A stretch of DNA of 64,000 nt. Source: Scedosporium boydii. Its lineage: Eukaryota; Ascomycota; Sordariomycetes; Microascales; Microascaceae. Below are positions 1 to 10,156 of this stretch, piece by piece. Each line of letters starts with the position of its first letter. Position 1 is the stretch's first letter. The notes beneath the pieces are model-generated. The model saw only the letters and a program-made list of their open reading frames with translations, had not been told where the DNA came from and made no database searches. The translations under genes were made by a program, and so were the position numbers. Location: contig NJFT01000195.1 in assembly GCA_002221725.1 (NCBI GenBank), positions 1-64,000 on the forward strand, in the 5' to 3' direction.

Positions 1-384
1 TCCGTAAATCCCTCCGACTCCATCTCCCACGCCCTCATCTCCGCCTTCGAACGCGAATACACCCACCTCACCGTCGTCTCCTCCTCCACCCGCTCCCTCC
101 TCGGCTACGTCTCCATCCCCCACCTCCAGCGCCTCCTCGACTCCGGCGCCGTCCAGCCCACCGACGAGATCTCCAAGGCCATGACGCGCTTTCGACGCAA
201 GGGGACAAAGTATACCGTTATCACCATGCAGACGCCGCTGGAGGAGCTCGAGGCGTTTTTTAGGGGCGAGGGGAGCGGGGAGAAGCAGGATTTCGCAGTT
301 ATTACGGATGAGAAGAGGAGGTTTGTGTTGGGGGTGGCGACGGTTGAGGATTTGGGGGAGTTTGTGAGGCGGAGACCTGCTTAG
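1..384 (+). CDS. CBS-domain protein, C-terminal part (5' end outside window)
   Basis: The open frame runs from base 1 to a TAG at 382-384, giving about 127 visible residues; the start lies upstream of the window. Two half-repeats of the CBS type are visible. The first contains HALISAFEREYTHLTVV followed by LLGYVSIPHLQRLL, and the second contains YTVITMQTPLEELEAFF followed by FAVITDEKRRFVLGVATVEDLGEF. CBS pairs commonly bind adenosine nucleotides and regulate enzymes or channels; no catalytic domain is visible here. The upstream part is strongly GC3-biased (nearly every codon ends in C), while the last 70 codons use more G or T third bases. The gene converges on the lipocalin-like gene, with 629 bp between the two stops. 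The family assignment is good; the cellular role is unknown. Confidence 0.8.
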   Translation, partial: SVNPSDSISHALISAFEREYTHLTVVSSSTRSLLGYVSIPHLQRLLDSGAVQPTDEISKAMTRFRRKGTKYTVITMQTPLEELEAFFRGEGSGEKQDFAVITDEKRRFVLGVATVEDLGEFVRRRPA

Positions 385-1013
385 GATGGGGATGAGGAGA
401 TAGGGTGTGGATGTGTTGGATCTATGAGATGTTGAGAGGAGAGGAAGTAGCGGTATGTGGTTTATGGGAGAGCTTGTCGAATTGGGGCTATTAAACACCC
501 GTCGACAGCCTATAATGAGCCCGGGAGGTCTGCAAGAAACATGGAACGGACAGAAAAATGTCTCATGATATCACCTCCCTCGGCTATTTCACATAGGATG
601 CTCTACATCCTACCCTCAAGGAATTAAAGCGACACGTATAACGGGCAAACATGAGGAGGCGAAGGGTTCATATTAGGAAAGGAAAGGTTTCAACACTGGC
701 GCAATTAGATGGCACAAACTCTGGCAACGTTTCGGGACTCGAGCTCATGGAACTGCGCGTTTATGTATAATGCTCAACACAATACACATCATGGTTTATT
801 GGAACTTTCACCTTTTTGGCTTTGAGATATGATACGCCCTTCATGTCTCCTTCTTCTTTAAAAGGGAAAGGATATTATTCTCGTGCGTGTTAAACTCATT
901 CTGTCGGTAAAAGCAAGATACTCAGGATACTGCTACTCATTCCTCCCGCCTCAAGCTAGGTCCATCAATCCTCTAGGTATAAACAACCCCTAAAAGCTCT
1001 CGCCCAAGCAAGC
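385..1013. other. Intergenic, 3' flanks of two convergent genes
   Basis: The stops at 384 (+) and 1014 (-) face each other. No coding frame, RNA gene or repeat was recognised; the stretch presumably holds both 3' UTRs. Confidence 0.6.
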
Positions 1014-1717
1014 TCAAGCAGCAAGAGGACCGAGATAATCATAAACCAATCTCATATCAACCCTCTTATCCCCCTTCTTAATAACAATGTTCCTCACATA
1101 CCTCCTCTCCCCCTTGACCTCCTGGAACCCCCAAATCTGCGTCGCCGTCCACCCATTATCCACGCTCTCAACATGACTCAAAACATGCTTCTTGCCCTCG
1201 GGGCCAGCCTCCTCGTTCTCATCAATGGCCCACCCCTTCTTGAGAAACTCGTCCTCGACCTCCTCGAGCGAGATCCACCTCGACTGGCCCCTAACGCTGC
1301 CGAAGATCCAGTCCGAGTGCAGGCGGAACGTGTTGTCGAGGCAGCGCTCCTCGCGGGTTCCCTTGAGCCCGGCCGTGGCGATTTGCTGGATGTCGATGTG
1401 CGTCACGGGGTCCGTCGAGGTGTTGGGGGCTTTGGGGGCGGCCTGGAATTGTTTGATTTCGAGGGTGACGGAGGCGAGGGTGATGGTTTTGCGGAGGAGG
1501 AAGGAGATGCCTTGGAGGGAGAGGCCGGGCTCGATACTATCGGAGAGGGTGTGGTTCTGATGGTGGGGGTTATTGTTAGTTGAGGGGTTTGGTGAATAGG
1601 GGAGTTGGAGTATACGTGTATGGCGGGGGTAAAAAGAAGAAGAAAGGAACAAATAAAACTTACCATGAGCCAACGGCCCTCGAGGTTGCTGATGTTGCTG
1701 GTAGCTGGGGCAGCCAT
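1014..1717 (-). CDS. Small lipocalin-like (calycin-type) conserved fungal protein
   Basis: Two exons, 1717-1664 and 1556-1014, encode 198 residues. The intron has a clean gtaagt donor and an ...atcag acceptor, and phase 0 joins ..EGRWLM to NHTLSDSIEPGL... The opening (SNISNLEGRWLMNHTLSDSIEPGLSL, written here in two adjacent blocks) resembles small fungal proteins described as lipocalin or cytosolic fatty-acid-binding-like: G-x-W in the first strand, a THIDIQQIATAG strand, and alternating hydrophobic stretches towards the C-terminus (NGWTATQIWGFQEV, RRYVRNIVI). There is no signal peptide and no membrane segment, so it is probably cytosolic and a ligand-binding barrel. The start was chosen at MAAPATSN because it lies immediately 5' of the intron and has a CAACC/GCC-type context. 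The fold assignment is an inference from strand pattern; the ligand is unknown. Confidence 0.75.
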
Positions 1718-3296
1718 GGTGAATGATGATGATGCTAAACGGAATCGGGTATCTCGGTGTCTAGCGGTGACGATGTCTCCTTAGGTAGTATGAAAAAGAG
1801 GACCACAAATATATATGTACGCACGTACGTCTACCAATTCGAACAAGAATATGCAAGTGAGATGAGGCGATAGAACCGGGAGGAGAAAGAGAAAGAGGTG
1901 AAAAGTCAAGATGGACGAGAGCGACGAGAGGCTCTCGATATATATAATTGATCTCTAATACTTCAACGAGCAAGGCTCGGACGGATGTTTTCCCCAAAGC
2001 GTCTAGTCGTGACGCTTTCCCTCGTGCTTTTTCTCTCATACAATTGTACCTAGGTCATTTAAAACCCACCTCCACGTCCAAGTCCAAATGTAACTCCACG
2101 CTCTTGAAACAAGCACGTATAGAGTATTTGGGAAGGTAGAGCCACGAGTGGTTTAGTACTTGTATCTCTTTTCTCTTGGAGGTGTGTCTTCTATTTCCAG
2201 AGTAGGAAGCAGGAGCGGGCGAGGGGAGCTAAGAGAAGGAACCATTGAAACCACATGGAGGAAGTCGCGATGGAGTTGGGGGGGCGTGTGGGACAGAGTA
2301 CAGACAGACAGCCTAGAACTGGAGCAGCCATGACCAGCTACACTACCCCGCGCCCACCACCACATCCACAGACCACTACACTACGCAATTGTGCTGACCC
2401 CTGGTACCTGTGGGTTCCTTGGTTAGCGTCTTGGTCTCCGGCCGCCTCGGGCTCATTTTCTTGCTCTGCCACTATCACAAGCTAAATTCACGGGTCCGAA
2501 ACCATCGTCGTCCAGCCCTTTCTCACACATTTTCGCGCCTCACCCGAGGCTCGTCCACATCCACACACTCCAAACATTTGAAATGCCCGCACCCCCATTC
2601 CCTAATGAGATGAAATTAATTTCATCGCGGAGGAATCATGACTCCATACAGATCTAACTGGGGAAACAGGGACGCCAAACATGGGTTCATCTCCGCAAAA
2701 ATGCTTCCCCGCAAAGACGAACCTGCGTTGGGATGTTGCATTCTTATCCACTTTCACAGCTGATCTTTCCTCTTCTCTTGATATCGATATACTTGGCTCA
2801 ATGATGCAAGGGGTTCGATGATGGTATTTTCGTCTACTTGTATGTACAAATGGTGCCTGCCTTCGTCCCCTTCCTCCGCATCGCCGGGGATGCTTTCTTC
2901 TTCGGATTAGCCATCTTCTTGGCCCTGCGGCTGTGTATGCTCACTTCTTCTTCTTCTTCTTCTTCTCCCCCCTCTTCCTCCGAGTGACAAAAGAAAGAAC
3001 AAGAAATAAAAACAAAAAGAATCCTTCTAAAATCCAATCCATCCTTCTTATCATCAACTCATCTGCTAGATCTACATTTCGACGTGTGTTATGCTGACTC
3101 GTAGGGCCGGGGGGGCTCTCGAGCCGAAGCTGCCAGGCTTTGTGATGTGATGCCTGGATGGGACTTTTTTTTGTTCAAAACCAGAAAAAATGACCAACCT
3201 CCCCCTTCTAAGTTGGAGTGGAACCATCTATGTAAACACCAGAAAACAGGGTTTGTGCCATATTTAAAGGCTGTTGGTCGGAGGGGCTTCAGCCGT
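1718..3296. other. Intergenic: promoter of lipocalin-like gene and 3' flank of idh1
   Basis: No gene was recognised in this 1.6 kb. Both neighbours are on the minus strand. A TTC/GAA microsatellite lies at about 2943-2966. A short basic minus-strand frame at 2834-3037 was considered and rejected. Confidence 0.5.
2943..2966. repeat. (TTC)n microsatellite
   Basis: An uninterrupted run of about eight TTC units (GAA on the minus strand) in intergenic DNA. Confidence 0.9.
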
Positions 3297-4656
3297 TTAC
3301 TCCTTGTGGACCTGCTCGAGCTTGTCGAGGATCGCCTTGGTGAACTCGAGAGTGGAGGCCTGGCCGCCCATGTCGCGAGTGAGAAACTTGCTATAGAAGG
3401 GGGAACAAATAGGTTAGCACACGTACTACTGTATCAATTCTGAGACGGGACTGCAAAGTGACTTACCCCTCGGCAATAACATCGTAGACAGCCTTCTCGA
3501 TGGGGTCGGCGTGCTCGTGGAGACCAAGGTGTCGGAGCATGAGAACACCGGAGAGGAGCATGGCAGTGGGGTTAGCCTGGTCCTTGCCCTTAATGTCAAG
3601 ACCGACGTGACGGCAACCGGGCTCGAAGACGGCAATATCGTCTCCCATGTTGCAGCCAGGGACAACACCAGGGCCACCGACAAGGGCAGCACCAATGTTG
3701 GAGAGGACGCTGCCGTAAAGGTTGGGGGTAACGAGGACGTCGAACTGCTGGGGCCTGCTGACGCACTGCATAGAGGCGTTATCGACAATCATGTCGTTGA
3801 CCTCGAGGCCGGAGTAGCCCTCAGAGACCTTGTGGAAAGCGCTTCGGAAAAGACCATCGGAAAGCTTCATGATGTTGGCCTTGTGAATACAAGTAACCTT
3901 CTTGCGCTGGTTGGCCTTGGCAAAGTCAAAGGCAAAGCGGGCGATGCGCTCGGATTGCTTGCGGGTGATGATCTTGAGCGACTCGACAACGCCAGGAACG
4001 CTCTGGTGCTCGAGGCCGGAGTACTCGCCCTCGGTGTTCTCACGGATGATGCACATGTCAACACCGTCGTGGCGCGTCTTGTAGCCGGGGATGTTCTTGA
4101 TCATGCTGACGGAGGCGTAGATGTCGAGGTGCTGGCGCATGGCGACGTTGAAGCTCTGGTGGCCGGATCGGGAGATGGGGGTGTGGAGGATACCCTTGAG
4201 ACCGATCTTGTTGCGGCTAAGGGAGTTTACGCACTCGTGGAACATGGACTCGGTGCGCTCGACGGGGGTCTCGAGGGTGGTGATGTCAATCTCTTCCCAC
4301 TGGACGGGGGCATTCTCGGCCTTGAAGACGGTCTTGACGCTCTCAGCGACTTCGGCGCCGATACCGTCACCGGGAATGAGGGTTACTGTGTACTTTCCGC
4401 CGGTCCTGACGGGGTTGACGGCGCCAACCTGGAAGGTGGAGTTGGCGCGGGCGAGGAAGGGCTGTCGAGTGGTGGCTCGCACCAGCTATAATGGGAGACA
4501 AACACATCAGTCAATTCGCGTCCTTCTGCCTCGCCCTCTCTCTCTCGCGTCCTCTCCGCCTTGCAGCTAGCCCAATTGGGAGCTCGGAATAAGGGAAAAC
4601 TCGAAGATGCATGTTTTACATACCTGCGACGCCGTCGATTGTCCACGAGCAAACAT
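3297..4656 (-). CDS. idh1: NAD-dependent isocitrate dehydrogenase subunit 1, mitochondrial
   Basis: Three exons, 4656-4624, 4485-3467 and 3390-3297, encode 381 residues. The TCA-cycle enzyme oxidatively decarboxylates isocitrate to 2-oxoglutarate with NAD; in fungi it is a hetero-octamer of Idh1 (regulatory, AMP-sensing) and Idh2 (catalytic). The N-terminus MFARGQSTASQLVRATTRQP is rich in R, S and T and reads as a mitochondrial presequence. Visible family signatures are TLIPGDGIGAEVAES, IIRENTEGEYSG, a HKANIMKLSDGLF block and NLYGSVLSNIGAALVGG-type motifs. The first exon of 11 codons is spliced at gtatgt, and the last exon adds KFLTRDMGGQASTLEF. The H-K-A-N-I-M-K-L pattern, instead of catalytic H-K-A-T-I-M-R-x, supports the Idh1 rather than the Idh2 branch. 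No TATA box was evident upstream. Confidence 0.95.
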
Positions 4657-6717
4657 TTTGGTAAGAAATATGGGAGAAATGAAGAAAGGAGACTAGGCGA
4701 TACACGGAGGTGTTCGATTGAGTTGGTGAGCGGAAAGAAGGAGATCGTGAGTGAGGATCGGATTTTGCTCGTCCTATGGCCTAAAACTCCGAGATAAGCA
4801 AAGTTAGTGGGGGTGTGGTGGACTAGATAAACTGGGAGAGCATCATGAAATGCATGATGAGGCAATTGGACGTACCTCTAACTTCTAAGTCTATGCCAGG
4901 TTGAGAACAATCATAGAAGGGAAGAGATAATCTAGAAAAGAGGGAATCACGGATGAGGGATAACAGGCACAAGAAAAGATGGAATTGGGAAAAAGACAGG
5001 AGAAGAAAAAAACATGTGGAAGAAGAAGAAGAAAAAAAAAAAAATTCTGAGAGGTAACACTCGTGGTGTTGTTATGATGATGTGTGAAATGCCGCAGGGA
5101 CAAAAGACCAACCTTGGCCAGTGTGGCCCAGCCGAGTCCAGCCCAGCCCAGCCCAGCCAGACCGTCCAAGTACTTCCGTAGTGTAACTTGGTACCAATCC
5201 AATTGTATGTACGAAGATACTTGCAAAAAAAGCCTGGTCAACGATCCGGAATGACAGGAGCAATGGACCGGAAGAAGACATGGAAAGACCGATTGACAAG
5301 GCAAGCAGCGGCTTGAGAAGGCAAAAAGCGGCAGGTACCAGAGCCTCGACTGCTACTTCGTTCTTCATACTTCGGAGAATAGCTTCTCCATCTCTATTCC
5401 ACTGCACTGCGACAGTACTACAATGTTACATCAATGATCTTTCTACCTTCATCTTCGGGTCCGTCTGGTCTCTTAGTCTAGAACTTCGCCAAAGCGAAAA
5501 ATCTCTCCCGGATCCGCCGAAAAAAGCTTGTCACCCAACACTCGGCGTCCGCCGTTTTGAAGCTCGACAAGAGAAGCGCTGATGACGGAGAATTGGCCCA
5601 AGTAGCTTCTTTTTTTGCGCCGTTCTGGCGCCTTGCCCGATTGGGCCTAATCAATTCGAGATTGGCGGAGCCATGGCCTTGCTCGGAGCAAGGGAGCAAA
5701 CGAGCCGGATCTAATTGCTTGTATGAGGTATACTATTTTAGAGAGCTTCCCACAGTTACAGCAGCACTACCTACGTACAGCAATCGTCTGAAGATTGAAG
5801 CTCAAGCAGATCGCTTGTGGCTCATCATCTCCATGGATCGAAGGCATCTTTTGCTCTCTTACTTTTCACTGTCGCTTTTTTGACCTATTCAGAGCTCTTT
5901 GCCGTCTTCTCCGAGAGATCTCGTTGTTGCTCGGCGATATTGAGGCGCGGCGAACCCAACGCGCAATTTTCGGAGATCGGCATCGGCTCCGCTTCGGCTT
6001 CCGAGCCACCTGGAACGCCGCCGCCCGTATCAGCCGCGACGAAGAAAAAAAGAAAAATATGGTACGAAAACTACGGATACAAACTCTGGAGAAACGACAT
6101 CTTATCAAATATGACCGAGAAAACAGGGGCCCATTATTGATTGTCCCATGTAAGAAGTACTACCTCTCGCTCTCTAACGGACATACGAAGTAATTAAGAG
6201 GGCTTTTTGCTCCCGCCAAGCGGAATGTTTATGTGGAGCTTCGAACAGACACCCAGTAACTATTCCCACATTGGCATTCCTTTTATCGTGGACCTTGGGC
6301 AATGGATCGTGGACCATGGCAATGTCTCGGGCCCACGGCCGGACACACGCGGACCAGCTTCCACTTTGGCGCATCGGTTCGGGACAGCGGATCCCCCGGG
6401 TTTGCCGCTAACATTTGATGTCATGGGTACTACAACTAGAGTGTAGGAGAACCCCTTTGGATCTTCACATTCTCGTGGCCGGGTAATGCTCTTATCAACA
6501 GTCTAATTTCCCAGGTATATAAAGCCTCATCTGTTTACATGCAGTTAGCGATCGCTCCAACAACCGGCTGGTTCGGTGATGCCCCGATTCAGGAATGAGA
6601 AACTGCTCTTACCTACTATGTTCTATCCCACTAAACCTTTCCTGCCATTACTATGCAGTGATAGTTCCAGGCCCTTCCTTATAATATTTACATACGAAGC
6701 AGGAAGAGATTGATCGA
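4657..6717. other. Intergenic: idh1 promoter and 3' flank of the P450 gene
   Basis: Two kb with no convincing gene. It holds a GAA/poly-A tract at about 5000-5044 and a pentanucleotide (CCCAG) repeat at about 5138-5158. Several frames of 70-130 codons start at non-ATG codons or lack any protein-like composition. Confidence 0.5.
5138..5158. repeat. Tandem CCCAG pentanucleotide, about 4 units
   Basis: Four consecutive CCAGC/CCCAG units, embedded in a wider GGCC/CAGCC-rich stretch from 5119. Confidence 0.85.
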
Positions 6718-8676
6718 TTACTGGCCCTTGACGTCGGCTTTGTCGTCGCCGTACTTGTCCATGGCCCTGTCATTTCTGGAATAGAAAGTCGACATGCGAT
6801 ACTTGGTCTCACCCTTGTACTGCTGAAGATCCGCAAGCGCCTGCTCGCCCTCACGAGCAATGGTGGCGGCAATCTCGGGCGACCTGGGAATGATGTCGCA
6901 TTCGAAAGGTTGAGGTCTCATGTTGAGACCGTTGCTGCGTTAGTGCGTCAGTGTCTGCCGTCTTTGGAAGAAAGGCGCGGTGTGTCAGGGCGAATAAAGC
7001 TCGAACTTACGTGTAGGCATTAATATCGACATCGACGACACTTCCATCAGGCCTCGTCTTCTTGGCAATCTTGAAGCCCCAGAGCAGCCTAGCGACGGTA
7101 ATCCAAGTCCCCTGCTCCGCCAAAGCCTGGCCCGAGCACACGCGCCGGCCCCACCCGAACGTCATGTATCCACGCTCGGTAGGGAAAGGTCTATGGTTCT
7201 CATCCCCATCAAAGAACCTACGAGGATTGAACCGGTCCGGGTCCGGAAAATCGCGCTTATTGTGATGAATAGCCCATACGTTTCCCTGGGTCCAGGTCCC
7301 CTTGGGAATGAGGTAGCCATTATAGTAGTCATCCTCGGTAGGCGCATGGGGCTGACCGCCGATGATGGCCACGGACCTCCACCGGAAGACCTCCTTGACG
7401 AAGGCGCGAACGTAGGGTAGGTTCGGCTCGTCGTCGAAGTGGGGGCTCCGAGCGGGCCCGACGACGCGGTCGAGTTCTTCCCAGGCCGGGATAAGCGTCT
7501 CGGGGAAGGCGCAGCAGGCGAGGATGAAGGTGATGAGGGTGCTGCTGCTCGTGTCGCTGCCGGCGCCGAAGAGGTTGCCCGTCAGGCTGGAGATTTCCTC
7601 TTCCTTGAGCTTGTACTTTTCGCGTTCGGAGAAGAGGTACTTGACGAAGGAGTCTTCGTGGCCTTTTTTCTTGTTTGCTTCGTCGGCGAGGGCGTAGAAG
7701 AAGTGGAAGCCGCGCTTGCGACCTAGTCCGCACTTCCAGGGCGCCAAAGCATCGGGGAAGCGAGCCAACCAGGGAAAAGTCTCCATGAGCATGGGGAAGG
7801 ATTTTCCGGGGACGTTGAGATCGGCGGCGAGGTGCATGGTGGCGATGACCTCCGTGATGATGGGATCGTCCCAGCTCTCAACGCGTCTACCAAAGCCGAT
7901 GATGGACACGACGCTCGTAGCGTAGCGCTCAAACGACTTGACGTAGTCGGCTGGTTTTGCTAGCATATCAAGTGCCACAACGCGGCTCTCATCGTTTTGA
8001 AAAGAGCGGTACTTCCGGACAGATTGCACACCAACACCATGGTGGATCAACTTCCGGTGCGCCCGCCACTTATCGCGCTGCTCCTGCGTCCATGTGTACA
8101 TATTGACGAGGTTCGCCTGGCCGGAGCCCAGCTCGGCGAAGACGACCATGCGTGGGCGCGAGGAGTACAGCCCCGCGCGCTTGTCGAGGAGCTCGGAGGC
8201 GGCCCAGGCATCGTTGATCCAGACGGTGGGGTTGCGGCCGATCCAGAAGGTGATGACGGGGGAGTTGTGGTGTTTGGAGAGCCTTTCGAAGTAGAGCCAG
8301 GGCTTGTTCTCGGGGAGCTGCCAGGTGTTGCCGACTATGGGGAGCGGGAACGGGCCGGGGGGCTGTAATGAAAACCAGGTTATGGTTAATAACAGTGGAC
8401 ATTTATGAACTCTACGTGTTGCATGTAGAGGGATTGGAGGCCCGCCTTGCATCGAGATGGGCTGATTTTCACTTTCGGGTGCACAGGAAAGAGGGAAGAG
8501 GAACTTACCATCTTGAAACGCAGCCATAGCATTCGGCCATAGTCGAGGATGAGAGCCAGAAGGGCGACTTGTAGGATCAAGATGCCCAGGGTCTTGTTTG
8601 AGTTGAGGTTCTTTGAAGACCAGCGAAGGAGATGGTCAGCCATGACGGCGACATCTTGGAAGTGGTCCGCCAGCAT
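6718..8676 (-). CDS. Cytochrome P450 monooxygenase
   Basis: Three exons, 8676-8509, 8362-7011 and 6934-6718, encode 578 residues. The N-terminus has one membrane anchor (TLGILILQVALLALILDYG, about residues 29-47), then the proline hinge PPGPFPLPIVGN. The I-helix oxygen-binding motif is AGSDTS, the K-helix ExxR is in KEVFRWR, and the heme loop is FGWGRRVCSG with the iron-ligating Cys near residue 465. The final exon supplies the conserved tail NGLNMRPQPFECDI. All P450 hallmarks are intact, so an active microsomal enzyme is expected; the substrate cannot be read from sequence. The arrangement resembles fungal P450s of the O-methylsterigmatocystin oxidoreductase/phenylacetate hydroxylase type, but no CYP family number is claimed. 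An alternative start is the Met at residue 12. The gene is transcribed in the same direction as the FAD monooxygenase 1.5 kb away. Confidence 0.93.
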
Positions 8677-9706
8677 GGTTATGGCTGGGTTAATCGATCT
8701 ATCGATGCGCTTGTCTGTTTTCGTCCTCTCTCTCTCTCTCCTCTCTTCTTTGTCTTTTTCAAACTAGTGCTATAATTCCTCTCAAGATTCCGCCCTTAGA
8801 ACGCAGAAATAAATGTGAAGAAGGGTATAATAGGCAGTCGAGAGGTAATAAATCTGAAGAAGCTTTTAAGAATTCAACGTCCCTTTTCTTATTCGTCCTC
8901 CACACCACAGGCCCAAAGAAACACCAGTTCCCGGCAGCTGCAGGTCAGAAGCAGAGGAACAATTATATATAACTAGCGCCTCCTCGCCTTTCGCGCCTCT
9001 TTCATCTTACGAGGGAAAGAAAAAAAAATAGCACTAGTTCTTTCGCCGAACGCGAGGAGCGAGCAAGGGTCACAGGAGAAGAGCTGCTCCGCGGGGGCTC
9101 GGCCGTGGATGGCTTGGCTTTCTCGGAGGCTAAATATTTGATCAATTGATGGAGGGACTTGGGGCGATTTGCCGATTGGAATGGAGAAGCCGTTGCGGGG
9201 TGTGGGACTCGGGAGAGACGCTAGACTCGAGGAGGGAGCGGGGGGGAGCAGGGCGGCTTGAAGCTGGGATCCATGGATTGTGTCCCCTCGCGGCAATTCT
9301 ACGATTGGGGGAGCCTGGGCCCGGGGGGAGTAGCACAAGAGGAGCGTGGGTGTGAAAGGGCATCGTGATGGGGCGATTCGACAGTGAGCTGGCTCAATGA
9401 AGTCGGACAGCTTTCCGGTTCTTGCTCCGCCAGGGGTCTTTTGTAAATAAACTGAATACAGACTATTTCTGGTGGCGCTTGTTTTTTGTGTCCTTTCGAC
9501 GTGGACAAGAACGCCAAGACGGCTTCCTACCACGGTTAGCCCTACATAGATGCAGGCAGCCTCTTCTTCAGACAACACTGCTGAGAGAGAACTAGAGATA
9601 TCGGACTTGGAGCCATCAGACGCTCTCTCTATGCTAGCAACTCATGTATTGTTCGACTCAAGGGGGAATTAAAAAAAAATTAAATTAAATAAAATAAAAT
9701 AAAAAC

Positions 9707-9822
9707 AAAAAGCTCGCTCGCGGGTCGCTCCCAGGATCGAATCCCGGTTGCTTCCCACGAGCTACGAAAATTGCAATTTTCTAACCTTCTGAGCGCTCCA
9801 ATGACCACTTGGCCACTGGTTG
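9707..9822 (-). mobile_element. tRNA-like / possible SINE with internal Pol III boxes
   Basis: Read on the minus strand, an A-box match TGGCCAAGTGG (9815-9805) is followed about 60 bp later by a B-box-like hairpin CCGGGATTCGATCCTGG (9747-9731). That hairpin's five-pair stem encloses ATTCGAT, one base out of register with a canonical TTCRANY loop. A TTTTT run at 9711-9707 would terminate Pol III, followed by a T-rich tract with repeated TTTTA units. The 5' and 3' acceptor arms do not pair, so this is not a functional tRNA gene. A tRNA-derived SINE or a decayed tRNA fits best. No target-site duplication could be established by eye. Confidence 0.45.
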
Positions 9823-10112
9823 AAGTGTCATGTCACCACTGCTTGAGCTGCTCGGTTGGAAGTTCTTGCCGTGAACTCGTATATAAAACATGATATGGCG
9901 GAGCTCGAATGTGTCGAGGAAGGTGCGGAAGGTGTGGAAAGCGCTCCTTCCCTTGGGCTTACATCGCCGAGTCCCCAGGAGGAGGAGGGGGAGAATGGCG
10001 TGTATGTTTCGAGCCAGATATGAACGCTGCCAGCCACTGGGCTTATTAGATCGTGTACTGGGATCAACGCTGTCTAGTCTGCTCCAGTGCAAGCCGCCGT
10101 TCTTCGTCTGGT

Positions 10113-10134
10113 GCCCTGCCCTGCCCTGCCCTGC
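10113..10134. repeat. Tandem CCCTG pentanucleotide, about 4 units
   Basis: Four consecutive CCCTG units about 25 bp beyond the stop codon of the FAD monooxygenase. Confidence 0.9.
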
Positions 10135-10156
10135 TTTCCTCTCCCCCTCCCCAAAC

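Larger units (their letters stand above)
8677..10156. other. Intergenic: P450 promoter, CT repeat, tRNA-like element
   Basis: Holds the upstream region of the P450 gene with a TC-rich microsatellite at about 8733-8757 and a TTATATATAA palindrome at 8963-8972. It also holds an AT-rich tract at 9668-9709 and a tRNA-like element (9707-9815). A tandem CCCTG repeat sits at 10113-10134, just after the FMO stop. A 201-codon minus-strand frame (8973-9578) was judged non-coding. Confidence 0.5.

Noticed and set aside
2834..3037. 67-codon minus-strand frame with a basic C-terminus (KKMANPKKKASPAMRR)
   Set aside because: The frame runs through a GAA microsatellite giving poly-Glu, has no splice support, and matches no family I know.
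3511..4491. 326-codon plus-strand frame
   Set aside because: Antisense shadow of idh1, whose minus-strand product is unmistakable.
5795..6193. Frames with a hydrophobic stretch upstream of the P450 3' end
   Set aside because: The frames with a hydrophobic start begin at a non-ATG codon, the tail is basic low complexity, and no splice sites extend it.
8973..9578. 201-codon minus-strand frame between P450 and FMO
   Set aside because: No domain, disordered Ser/Pro/Arg composition, no splice or codon support; upstream DNA of P450 fits better.
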